From positions 1-6,350 of the forward strand of contig JAPYMU010000042.1 in the NCBI GenBank assembly GCA_028286165.1: 6,350 nt of DNA. Direction: 5' to 3'. This document shows positions 1 to 5,975 of this stretch, piece by piece (the stretch's first letter is position 1; the number at the start of each line of letters is the position of its first letter). A program made the position numbers and the translations under genes. The notes beneath the pieces are model-generated. The model did no database searches, was not told where the DNA came from, and worked only from the letters and a program-made list of their open reading frames with translations. The DNA comes from Spongiicolonus versatilis (lineage in GTDB: Bacteria > Pseudomonadota > Gammaproteobacteria > Arenicellales > Spongiicolonaceae).

Positions 1-790
1 CGCAGTATTCCCGCGATATTTCAATGCCGAAATATTCCCGGTGGTTTTTTGCCGCCATAACGCAAGTGGTTCCGCTTCCGCACATCGGGTCAAGCACCAT
101 ATCACCGGGCTCGGAAAAGCACAAAATTAAATCCTCGGCCAGCTTGTCCGGGTAAGTGGCGGGGTGTTTCAGCTTGAGTTTGTTCCCCTCGCTGTTGCTT
201 GTCGCATAGCGCCACACGGTGCCCCGGCATTTCCGCGCGTTTACCGTCTTGGGGGTGATTTTTTTAAGCCCGCCGCTGGTTAGGCGGTCGGTTCCCGCGT
301 AAACTTTGCCGGCGTGTTTGCTGGGAATCATCAGCGGCGTCTTGTTGAATTTGCCGGGCTTGCCGCCCTTGCAAAACAAAAGGATGTATTCATGGTCAAC
401 CCGGAATCTCCGGTTCCACCATGCGCCGGGATTGCCGTCCCGCTGGTAAATGCAGCATTCAAACAGGCTCCACCCGGAATTCCGGCACCAGTCCACCGCA
501 AGTTTGAATGTGGTCATGGATTTGGCAAAATTTTTTGTCCCGTCACCAATCACTACAGCGCAAACGCCGCCGTCTTTCACCACCCGAAACAGACGCTCAC
601 CGAGCACCGAAAAGTCCACCGCCCATTCCTCCCGGTAATCGCGGATGCTGTCATATGGCGGCGAGAAGACGGTTAAATCAACTGACTCCGCATCCAGACA
701 ACGCAAAACTTCCAGGCAATCCCCCGGCACTATCCCGCTTTGCATTTGCGGCTTGCGCTCCGCCGGCGGAATTTTTGCCTCGCCTGCCAT
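1..790 (-). CDS. Beta-class DNA methyltransferase (probably N4-cytosine), C-terminal end cut off by window edge
   Basis: This enzyme transfers a methyl group from S-adenosylmethionine to an exocyclic amino group of a DNA base. I translated the minus strand without a break for 263 codons. Catalytic motif IV appears as FSPPYD at residues 42-47. The S-adenosylmethionine-binding motif I appears late, as DPMCGSGTT at 234-242, just after a motif X-like stretch (HPATYPDKLAEDLI). The order IV, recognition region, X, I defines the beta class. SPPY is more usual in N4-cytosine than N6-adenine enzymes, though not exclusively. Probably only a short tail is missing. The ATG at 790 was chosen because it lies 8 bases beyond the metA stop. 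It has only a weak ribosome binding site (AAGCGG), and Met16 (position 745) is an alternative. The frame is also open upstream into metA. Base composition is less GC-rich than the neighbours, which suggests acquisition by transfer. No restriction enzyme is visible in the window. Confidence 0.9.
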   Translation of the reverse strand, partial: MAGEAKIPPAERKPQMQSGIVPGDCLEVLRCLDAESVDLTVFSPPYDSIRDYREEWAVDFSVLGERLFRVVKDGGVCAVVIGDGTKNFAKSMTTFKLAVDWCRNSGWSLFECCIYQRDGNPGAWWNRRFRVDHEYILLFCKGGKPGKFNKTPLMIPSKHAGKVYAGTDRLTSGGLKKITPKTVNARKCRGTVWRYATSNSEGNKLKLKHPATYPDKLAEDLILCFSEPGDMVLDPMCGSGTTCVMAAKNHREYFGIEISREYC

Positions 791-798
791 AACGCCGC

Positions 799-1414
799 TT
801 AGTTTATCCCATCCGCCGGCGCGGATTTTGACTGTGCCGCCAGGCCCAGCGGATCCCCCCCATCCACCCCGTCCATAAACATCTTCTTCCGGTCCTGATT
901 GGTGGTCTGGTAAACCAGCCCCAGCCAGTTGTTGAAGATCGCCTTGCCGGTGTCGGTCCAGGTGTTGTGCAGGTGCGGGAGGATTTTTTGTGGAGCACAC
1001 GTTGTCCCCGGCCCACTCCAGCACCTCAATCATGCCCGGCCAGTAGCCCTCCCGGGTGATGTCGGGGTTGGCCGGGTTGGCGCCGGTGACCACCAGCGCG
1101 TCCAGCCCGGCGGCCTGCAGGTCGGTGAAGTTTTCGTAATGGTTTTGCACATGCGCCAGCGCCCGGCCGGCGCGCGGCACGCCGCTGACGGTGAACGGGT
1201 GCACATACAGTTGCACGATGCGGTTGCTTGAGCCGAGCAGGCGCATGAACTGCCGCTCGGTGGCCTGCAGCGCGGCGTCCGGCATCAGGTTGAGCAGGCC
1301 GATGTGCAGTTCGCGGATGTCCTGGTGGCGCGCGCGGTCAATGTCCAGCACCTCGTGGCCTTCGCCGCGCAGGCGGGTGAAGGTCGGCAACTCGGAATGT
1401 GCAACCAGCGGCAT
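799..1414 (-). pseudogene. metA: metA (homoserine O-acyltransferase) remnant with internal deletion and frameshift
   Basis: MetA acylates L-homoserine (succinyl- or acetyl-CoA donor), the first committed step of methionine synthesis. The N-terminal part starts at the ATG at 1414 (MPLVAHSELPTFTRLRGEG) and includes the family stretches HIGLLNLMPDAALQATERQF, ALVVTGANPANPD and YWPGMIEVLEWAGDNVCST. In intact members that last stretch leads at once into the segment with the nucleophilic cysteine. Here the sequence jumps, around 978-996, to the C-terminal block ILPHLHNTWTDTGKAIFNNW...DRKKMFMDGVDGGDPLGL in another frame, ending at the TAA at 799. Roughly 140 or more residues are absent, including the catalytic Cys, His and Glu of the family. 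The product cannot be a working acyltransferase. The junction lies at or next to a run of six A's on the coding strand (T's at 984-989). No strong ribosome binding site precedes the ATG. An assembly error is an alternative to a true pseudogene. Confidence 0.88.
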
Positions 1415-1443
1415 TGCTTGCAGTCAAAAAGTTTTCACGCCCA

Positions 1444-1449
1444 ATGATA
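1444..1449 (-). promoter_or_regulatory. Candidate -10 element for metA
   Basis: The minus strand reads TATCAT, close to the TATAAT consensus. It would place a transcript start about 23 bases before the metA ATG. No good -35 box is seen at 17 bases, so this is tentative. A second identical TATCAT on the same strand lies 23 bases further upstream (1467-1472). Confidence 0.35.
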
Positions 1450-1467
1450 ACGGCTTTGGCCGGGTAA

Positions 1468-1476
1468 TGATACAGT
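1468..1476 (+). promoter_or_regulatory. Candidate extended -10 promoter for uvrD
   Basis: The plus strand reads TGA followed by TACAGT, an extended -10 element (TGn plus a four-of-six match to TATAAT). A start near 1483 would give a leader of about 13 bases before the GTG at 1496. No -35 box is recognisable, which is tolerated with extended -10 promoters. Confidence 0.4.
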
Positions 1477-1495
1477 CGCCGCCGGGAAAACCGCC

Positions 1496-3400
1496 GTGAA
1501 CCACGACCGCGACGCGCACATCTTCGACTCACTCAACGACGCCCAGCGCGAGGCGGTGACGGCGCCGCCGGGCCCGCTGCTGGTGCTGGCCGGCGCCGGC
1601 AGCGGCAAGACCCGGGTGCTGACGCGGCGCATCGCCTGGCTGGTGCGGCGCTGCGATGAGTCGCCGCTGGCGGTGCTGGCGGTGACCTTCACCAACAAGG
1701 CCAGCCGCGAGATGCGCGGGCGCATTGAGCGGTTGCTCGGCTTCAGCGTGTCGGGAATGTGGATGGGAACTTTTCACGGCCTGTCGCACCGCCTGCTGCG
1801 CCGCCACTTTGAAGAGGCCGGCCTGCGCGAGGGTTTTGAAATCGTGGACAGCGATGACCAGTTGCGCTTAATCCGCCGCGTCCTGCGCGACCTGCATCTG
1901 GACGAGAAACAATGGCCGCCGCGCCAGGCGCAATGGTTCATCAACGGCCACAAGGAGGAGGGCCGCCGCCCGGCCGATTTGCAGCGCGTCGACCGCCCGC
2001 TGGAGGAGCAACTGCGGCGCATTTACCGTGAATATGAAAGCGCCTGCCGGCGGCTGAACGTGGTGGACTTCGCCGAACTCATGCTGCGCTCCCATGAACT
2101 GCTGGCGCAAAACGAAACTTTGCGCGGGCAGTACCGTGAACGCTTCCGCCATGTGCTGGTGGATGAGTTTCAGGACACCAACGCCATTCAATATTCGTGG
2201 CTGAAACTTTTCGCCGACAACGACGAAGCGCGCTTTGTGCTCGGGCGCATCCAGAAGTGGGTGGAGCAGGGCAACCCGCGCAGCGCGTGCGCGGTGTTGT
2301 ACCGTTCCAATGCGCAGTCGCGCGCGTTTGAGGAGGTGCTGGTGGACGCCGGCATGCCGTACCGGGTTTACGGCGGCCTGCGGTTTTTCGAGCGCGCCGA
2401 AATCAAGGACGCGCTGGCCTACCTGCGCCTGGTTTCATCGCGGGATTCCGATTCCGCGTTTGAGCGCGTGGCGAACATGCCGCCGCGCGGCATCGGCGGG
2501 CGCACCATGGAAGAAGTGCGCGCGGCCGCCAAAGCGCAAAACTGTTCACTGTGGTCGGCATCGGCGGATCTTGCGCAAAACCAGCAACTCGCCCCGCGCG
2601 CGGCGCATGCGCTTCACCGGTTTCACCAGTTAATCGAAACCATCAGCCGCGACACCGCCGGCCTGCCGCTGGAAGAAGTGGTGGAAACCACGATTCAAAT
2701 GAGCGGCCTCACCGCCCACCACAAAAATGACAAAAGCGAGCGCGCCGAGGTGCGGCTGGAAAACCTGGCCGAGTTGCCATCGGCGGCGCGCAACTTCACC
2801 CACGACGGTGACGCCGAGACCGAGCCGCTGGCGGCGTTCCTGAGCCACGCCACGCTGGAGGCCGGCGAGGCGCAGGCCGGGGAGTGGGAGGACTGTGTAC
2901 AGTTAATGAGTCTGCACTCGGCCAAGGGGCTGGAGTTTCCGCTGGTGTTTCTGACCGGCATGGAGGACGGCCTGTTCCCGCACCAGCGCAACACCGAGGA
3001 TCCGATGCTGCTGGAGGAGGAACGCCGCCTGTGCTATGTCGGCATGACCCGGGCCATGCGCGCGCTTTACATGACCCACGCCGAAGTCCGCCGCCTGCAC
3101 GGCCGCGAGCATTACACGATGCCGTCGCGCTTCCTTGCCGAAGTGCCGGAGCAGTTCACCGAACAGGTGCGCGCCACCGCCGCCGCCGCCCGGACTTCAC
3201 CGCCGCCATCACCGCCAAAGTGGACCGCCCGCCACAACTGGCACTCCACCGCCATGCGCCCCGGCGCGCGCGTGGTGCACAAAAAATTCGGCGAGGGCAC
3301 CGTGCTGCAAACCGAAGGCGGCGACAAAGTCCAGGTGCACTTCAAGGGCGGCATCCGCTGGCTGATGGTGGCGCTGGCGAAAATGGAGGTGGTGAAGTAA
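1496..3400 (+). CDS. uvrD: UvrD / DNA helicase II homologue lacking motifs III and IV (in-frame internal deletion)
   Basis: UvrD is the superfamily 1A 3'-5' helicase of nucleotide excision and mismatch repair. Present in order are the Q motif (LNDAQREAV, Q17), Walker A (AGAGSGKT, 32-39), AVTFTNKASREM, GTFHGLSHRLL, Walker B (VDEFQDT, 222-228), motif V (LHSAKGLEF, 473-481), motif VI (EEERRLCYVGMTRA, 507-520) and the C-terminal RPGARVVHKKFGEGTV domain. The product is 634 residues against about 720 in E. coli. The shortfall falls in one place. After WLKLFADND (to 243) it resumes with EARFVLGRIQKW, whereas E. coli has some 88 residues in between, holding QSIYGWRGA (motif III) and NYRS (motif IV). 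Codons stay in frame across the gap (about 2213-2230), and both sides align well. Without motifs III and IV, ATP hydrolysis and unwinding should be lost. The GTG start matches the family N-terminus and has only a weak ribosome binding site (GGGAA). Confidence 0.93.
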   Translation: MNHDRDAHIFDSLNDAQREAVTAPPGPLLVLAGAGSGKTRVLTRRIAWLVRRCDESPLAVLAVTFTNKASREMRGRIERLLGFSVSGMWMGTFHGLSHRLLRRHFEEAGLREGFEIVDSDDQLRLIRRVLRDLHLDEKQWPPRQAQWFINGHKEEGRRPADLQRVDRPLEEQLRRIYREYESACRRLNVVDFAELMLRSHELLAQNETLRGQYRERFRHVLVDEFQDTNAIQYSWLKLFADNDEARFVLGRIQKWVEQGNPRSACAVLYRSNAQSRAFEEVLVDAGMPYRVYGGLRFFERAEIKDALAYLRLVSSRDSDSAFERVANMPPRGIGGRTMEEVRAAAKAQNCSLWSASADLAQNQQLAPRAAHALHRFHQLIETISRDTAGLPLEEVVETTIQMSGLTAHHKNDKSERAEVRLENLAELPSAARNFTHDGDAETEPLAAFLSHATLEAGEAQAGEWEDCVQLMSLHSAKGLEFPLVFLTGMEDGLFPHQRNTEDPMLLEEERRLCYVGMTRAMRALYMTHAEVRRLHGREHYTMPSRFLAEVPEQFTEQVRATAAAARTSPPPSPPKWTARHNWHSTAMRPGARVVHKKFGEGTVLQTEGGDKVQVHFKGGIRWLMVALAKMEVVK

Positions 3401-3403
3401 ACA

Positions 3404-3461
3404 ACGGCGGCCGCGACTCCGGAAACGGTGCTCCGGAGTGCAGAAACGTCGGCCGCGACTC
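3404..3461. repeat. Imperfect 16-base direct repeat flanking the hairpin
   Basis: ACG[G/T]CGGCCGCGACTC occurs at 3404-3419 and 3446-3461, 15 of 16 bases identical, 42 bases apart. The second copy overlaps the last codons of radC. The copies sit either side of the hairpin loop, and their role is unknown. Confidence 0.6.
3416..3439. terminator. Hairpin between convergent uvrD and radC, possible bidirectional terminator
   Basis: ACTCCGGA and TCCGGAGT form a perfect 8-bp stem around an 8-base loop, 15 bases after the uvrD stop and 20 bases before the radC stop. Its place between converging genes fits a terminator acting both ways. No clear run of T's follows on either strand, so it is not a canonical intrinsic terminator. 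Confidence 0.45.
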
Positions 3462-4134
3462 ACAAAACCCCCATCTCGCTCATGGAAATCTGGTGCCCGT
3501 CGCCGACCACGATGTGGTCGAGCAGGCTGATGTCCACCAGGGCCAGGGCGTCGCGCAGGCGGCGGGTCATCATCTCATCGGCGCGGCTGGGGTCGGCGAC
3601 GCCGGACGGGTGGTTGTGCACCGCAATCACCGCGGCGGCGTTGCGGGCGATGGCGCGGCGCACCACTTCCCGCGGGTGCACACTGGTGCCGTTGACGGTG
3701 CCCTGGAACAACTCCTCCACCGCCAGCACATGGTGGCGCGTGTCGAGAAACAGGCAGGCAAAAACCTCGCTGGGCCGGTCGCGCAGCCACGACTGCAAAT
3801 AATCGCTGACCTGCGCCGGCGAGGTTAACGGGCCTTCGCGGATGACTTTTTCGGCGAGGTGGCGCTTGCCCAGTTCCAGCGCCGCCTGCAATTCGGCGTA
3901 GCGGCACGGGCCCACGCCGGGCTCGGCGCACAACTTTTCCCGGCTGGCGCCAAGAATGCCGCGCAGGCTGCCGTGGTTTTCCAGCAGCGACCGCGCCACC
4001 GCCATGGCGCTGCGGCCGCGGGTGCCGTGGTGGATAAAAATTGCCAGCAACTCGGCGTCGGACAGCGCATGGGCGCCGCGCCGCAGAAGTTTTTCCCGGG
4101 GCCGTTCATTTTCCGGCCAATTGCGAATGGTCAT
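3460..4134 (-). CDS. radC: RadC family JAB/MPN-domain protein
   Basis: RadC proteins carry a JAB/MPN metal-site fold. Their biochemical role is unsettled despite the historical DNA-repair name. The 224-residue product matches the usual length (E. coli about 222). The N-terminal third (NWPENERPREKLLRRGAHAL, LSDAELLAIFI, EPGVGPCRYAELQAALELGK) is the typical helix-hairpin-helix-like region. The C-terminal domain holds the complete metal-binding pattern HxHPSG...S..D: H173, H175, S183 and D186 in AVHNHPSGVADPSRAD. E140 in VEELFQGTVNGT is also conserved. The ATG at 4134 was chosen because GGAGG (4139-4143) lies four bases upstream and the protein starts as family members do, although the frame stays open further upstream. 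It is transcribed divergently from coaBC, as in E. coli, and converges on uvrD. Confidence 0.95.
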   Translation of the reverse strand: MTIRNWPENERPREKLLRRGAHALSDAELLAIFIHHGTRGRSAMAVARSLLENHGSLRGILGASREKLCAEPGVGPCRYAELQAALELGKRHLAEKVIREGPLTSPAQVSDYLQSWLRDRPSEVFACLFLDTRHHVLAVEELFQGTVNGTSVHPREVVRRAIARNAAAVIAVHNHPSGVADPSRADEMMTRRLRDALALVDISLLDHIVVGDGHQISMSEMGVL

Positions 4135-4138
4135 AAAA

Positions 4139-4143
4139 CCTCC
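4139..4143 (-). promoter_or_regulatory. Strong ribosome binding site for radC
   Basis: GGAGG on the minus strand lies four bases before the ATG at 4134. It is the best Shine-Dalgarno sequence in the window and decides the radC start. Confidence 0.75.
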
Positions 4144-4208
4144 GTGTTCGTGAGGGTGATGGTTTTTTCCGTTTTGTGCGCGGCCCTGCTCCGGCCCCGC
4201 CATCGCGC

Positions 4209-4237
4209 ATGCTACACCGCCGCCACCGCCCGCGCAA
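4209..4237 (-). promoter_or_regulatory. Candidate sigma-70 promoter for radC
   Basis: The minus strand shows TTGCGC (4232-4237), then 17 bases, then TAGCAT (4209-4214), a plausible -35/-10 pair about 75 bases before the radC ATG. The -35 half keeps only TTG of the consensus. Confidence 0.4.
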
Positions 4238-4251
4238 GCCCGCCGCCGGTG

Positions 4252-4257
4252 TATACT
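4252..4257 (+). promoter_or_regulatory. Candidate -10 element for coaBC, suggesting a leaderless transcript
   Basis: TATACT (five of six matches to TATAAT) ends six bases before the coaBC ATG at 4264. Transcription normally starts about seven bases downstream of a -10 box, which would be at or next to the ATG. No Shine-Dalgarno sequence is visible before this ATG. No good -35 is seen. Confidence 0.4.
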
Positions 4258-4263
4258 CGCCGC

Positions 4264-5490
4264 ATGCCCCCCCTTGACGGCAAGCGCATTGTGCTCGGGG
4301 TCGGCGGCGGGATTGCCGCGTACAAAATCCCCGACCTGGCCCGGCGGCTGAATGATGCCGGCGCCGATGTGCGCGCGGTGATGAGCGAGTCGGCCGCCGC
4401 TTTCATCACGCCCCTCACCCTGCAGGCCGTCACCGGTCATCCGGTCACCGCCGGCTGGCCCGGCGCCAGCGGCAACCCGGCCGGCGGCGATGCCATGGAG
4501 CATATTTCGCTGGCGCGCTGGGCCGATTTGGTCATTGTCGCGCCGGCCACCGCCAACCTCATGGCGCGCCTGGCCGCCGGCGCCGCCGATGACCCCGTCG
4601 CCGCCCTGTGCCTCGCCACCGAAGCGCCGCTAATCGTGGCGCCGGCGATGAATGTGCGGATGTGGGCGCACCCGGCCACCCGCGCCAACGCCCTCACCCT
4701 GCAGGCCAACGGCGCGGTGCTGGTGGGCCCGGCGCGCGGCGCCCAGGCCTGCGGCGAGTTCGGCGACGGCCGCATGAGCGAAGCCGCCGAACTCACCGAT
4801 GCCGCCGCCGCTTTGCTCAGCGCCGGCGCCGCCAGCCTGGCCGGCCTGCGGGTGATGGTCACCGCCGGCCCCACCTACGAGCCGCTGGATGCGGTGCGCG
4901 GCCTCACTAACCGCAGTTCCGGCAAGATGGGCCGCGCCGTTGCCGCCGCCGCCATTGCCGCCGGCGCGCGCACCACTTTAATTAACGGCCCCGGCACCCC
5001 GCCGCCGCCGCCCGCCGCCCGTGTGCATAACATCACCACCGGCCGCGAGATGCTGGCCGCGGTGGAGAGCGAGGTGGACGCCGCCGACATTTTCATCGGC
5101 GTCGCCGCGGTCGCCGACTTCAGGCCCGGCGCCGCGCGCCGGGACAAGATGAAAAGAGGCGCCATTTCCGGACGCGCACCCGCCATTTCCCTGGCCGCCA
5201 ATCCGGACATCATTAAAACCGTCGCCGCCCGCGACCCGGCGCCGTTCACCGTCGGCTTTGCCGCCGAGACCGGCGACCTGGTGCGCCGCGCCCGCGCCAA
5301 GTTGCGCGCCAAGAAACTGGACCTGGTTTGCGCCAACCGCATCAGCGACGCCATCGGCGGCGACAGCAGCGCGCTCACCGTGGTGGACCAGGACGGCGCG
5401 CAGCAACTCGGCCCCGGCGCCAAAACAATTTTGGCGCGGCAACTCATGGCCATCGTCGCGCGGCGCTACCATGCAAAACATCCGGGTTAA
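4264..5490 (+). CDS. coaBC: Bifunctional phosphopantothenoylcysteine decarboxylase / phosphopantothenate-cysteine ligase
   Basis: CoaBC carries out two consecutive cytosolic steps of coenzyme A synthesis. The CoaB half joins cysteine to 4'-phosphopantothenate using CTP, and the flavin-dependent CoaC half decarboxylates the product to 4'-phosphopantetheine. The 408 residues match the family (E. coli 406). CoaC comes first: GKRIVLGVGGGIAAYK (6-21), the catalytic His80 in MEHISLARWADL, PAMNVRMW (127-134) and Cys163 in GAQACGE. CoaB follows: VMVTAGPTYEPLDAVR, N216 in LTNRSSGKMG, AAVADFRP (281-288), lysines 295/297 in DKMKRG, and VGFAAET. The ATG at 4264 fits the family N-terminus (PLDGKRIVLG). 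It is followed by a run of seven C's and lacks a Shine-Dalgarno sequence. The frame is open far upstream, but that extension is the radC shadow. The gene overlaps dut by 20 bases, suggesting cotranscription and translational coupling. Confidence 0.97.
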   Translation: MPPLDGKRIVLGVGGGIAAYKIPDLARRLNDAGADVRAVMSESAAAFITPLTLQAVTGHPVTAGWPGASGNPAGGDAMEHISLARWADLVIVAPATANLMARLAAGAADDPVAALCLATEAPLIVAPAMNVRMWAHPATRANALTLQANGAVLVGPARGAQACGEFGDGRMSEAAELTDAAAALLSAGAASLAGLRVMVTAGPTYEPLDAVRGLTNRSSGKMGRAVAAAAIAAGARTTLINGPGTPPPPPAARVHNITTGREMLAAVESEVDAADIFIGVAAVADFRPGAARRDKMKRGAISGRAPAISLAANPDIIKTVAARDPAPFTVGFAAETGDLVRRARAKLRAKKLDLVCANRISDAIGGDSSALTVVDQDGAQQLGPGAKTILARQLMAIVARRYHAKHPG

Positions 5491-5926
5491 AATTCTCGAC
5501 CCGCGCATGGGCGGCGAGTTTGCGCTGCCGCAGTACCAAACCGCCGGCGCCGCCGGCTTGGATTTGCGCGCCTGCATCGACGCCGCCCTCACCCTCGCCG
5601 CCGGCGGCTGTGAATTAATTCCCACCGGCATCGCCATCCACATCGGCGACCCCGGCATCGCCGCCGTGATTCTCCCGCGCTCCGGCCTGGGCCACAAACA
5701 TGGGATCGTGCTCGGCAACGGCGCCGGCCTCATCGACTCCGACTACCAGGGGCAGGTGATGGTTTCATGCTGGAACCGCGGCCGCGAAAACTTCACCATC
5801 GCCCCCGGCGAGCGCATCGCGCAGATGGTTTTCGTGCCGGTGGTGCGCGCCGCCTTTAGCGTGGTGGAAGATTTTGCGCCCAGCGCGCGCAGCGCCGGCG
5901 GCTTCGGCCACACCGGGCGCGGCTGA
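5471..5926 (+). CDS. dut: Deoxyuridine 5'-triphosphate nucleotidohydrolase (dUTPase)
   Basis: Dut hydrolyses dUTP to dUMP and pyrophosphate, keeping uracil out of DNA and supplying dUMP for thymidylate synthesis. It acts as a cytosolic homotrimer. The 151 residues equal the E. coli length. All five trimeric dUTPase motifs are present: AGAAGLDLRA (25-34), PRSGLGHKHG (69-78), GLIDSDYQG (86-94, catalytic D89 by alignment), PGERIAQMVFVPV (112-124) and the C-terminal RSAGGFGHTG (140-149), which closes over the nucleotide. The ATG at 5471 lies inside the end of coaBC and starts with MQNIRVKILD, as expected. No Shine-Dalgarno sequence is evident, so expression probably depends on coupling to coaBC. 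The frame continues upstream without a stop, but that stretch shadows coaBC. Confidence 0.97.
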   Translation: MQNIRVKILDPRMGGEFALPQYQTAGAAGLDLRACIDAALTLAAGGCELIPTGIAIHIGDPGIAAVILPRSGLGHKHGIVLGNGAGLIDSDYQGQVMVSCWNRGRENFTIAPGERIAQMVFVPVVRAAFSVVEDFAPSARSAGGFGHTGRG

Positions 5927-5931
5927 GCCTG

Positions 5932-5940
5932 TGCTACAAT
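5932..5940 (+). promoter_or_regulatory. Extended -10 promoter for the downstream secreted-protein gene
   Basis: TGC followed by TACAAT (five of six matches to TATAAT) forms an extended -10 just after the dut stop. A start near 5947 would give a leader of about 29 bases. Six C's follow the -10 directly. No -35 is recognisable. Confidence 0.5.
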
Positions 5941-5962
5941 CCCCCCATCATCAACCCAACCC

Positions 5963-5967
5963 GAGGA
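5963..5967 (+). promoter_or_regulatory. Ribosome binding site for the secreted-protein gene
   Basis: GAGGA lies eight bases before the ATG at 5976. It is the main reason for choosing that ATG, because the signal-peptide frame itself has no ATG, GTG or TTG between the dut stop and the hydrophobic segment. Confidence 0.65.
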
Positions 5968-5975
5968 CCCGACCC

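Noticed and set aside
314..878. Plus-strand open frames opposite the methyltransferase
   Set aside because: The minus strand encodes a continuous protein with methyltransferase motifs; the plus frames overlap each other and show no family signature.
978..996. Programmed frameshift at the A6 run joining the two metA frames
   Set aside because: A one-base shift would not supply the missing catalytic segment of well over 100 residues, so frameshifting alone cannot restore MetA.
800..1029. A separate small minus-strand gene starting at the ATG at 1029
   Set aside because: Its C-terminal part is the MetA tail and its first residues are just another frame of the metA N-terminal region. It is a remnant, not an independent gene.
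2207..2236. UvrD gap as an intein or intron scar, or a different helicase family naturally lacking motifs III and IV
   Set aside because: No inserted element is present, and sequence on both sides matches UvrD itself closely, so a deletion is the simpler reading.
2884..3828. Long plus-strand open frame across the uvrD end and radC
   Set aside because: It overlaps two clearly recognised genes in other frames, has biased low-complexity composition, and is a shadow of high GC content.
3859..4263. N-terminal extension of coaBC
   Set aside because: The extension is antisense to radC and matches nothing in the family. The CoaC domain begins right after the ATG at 4264.
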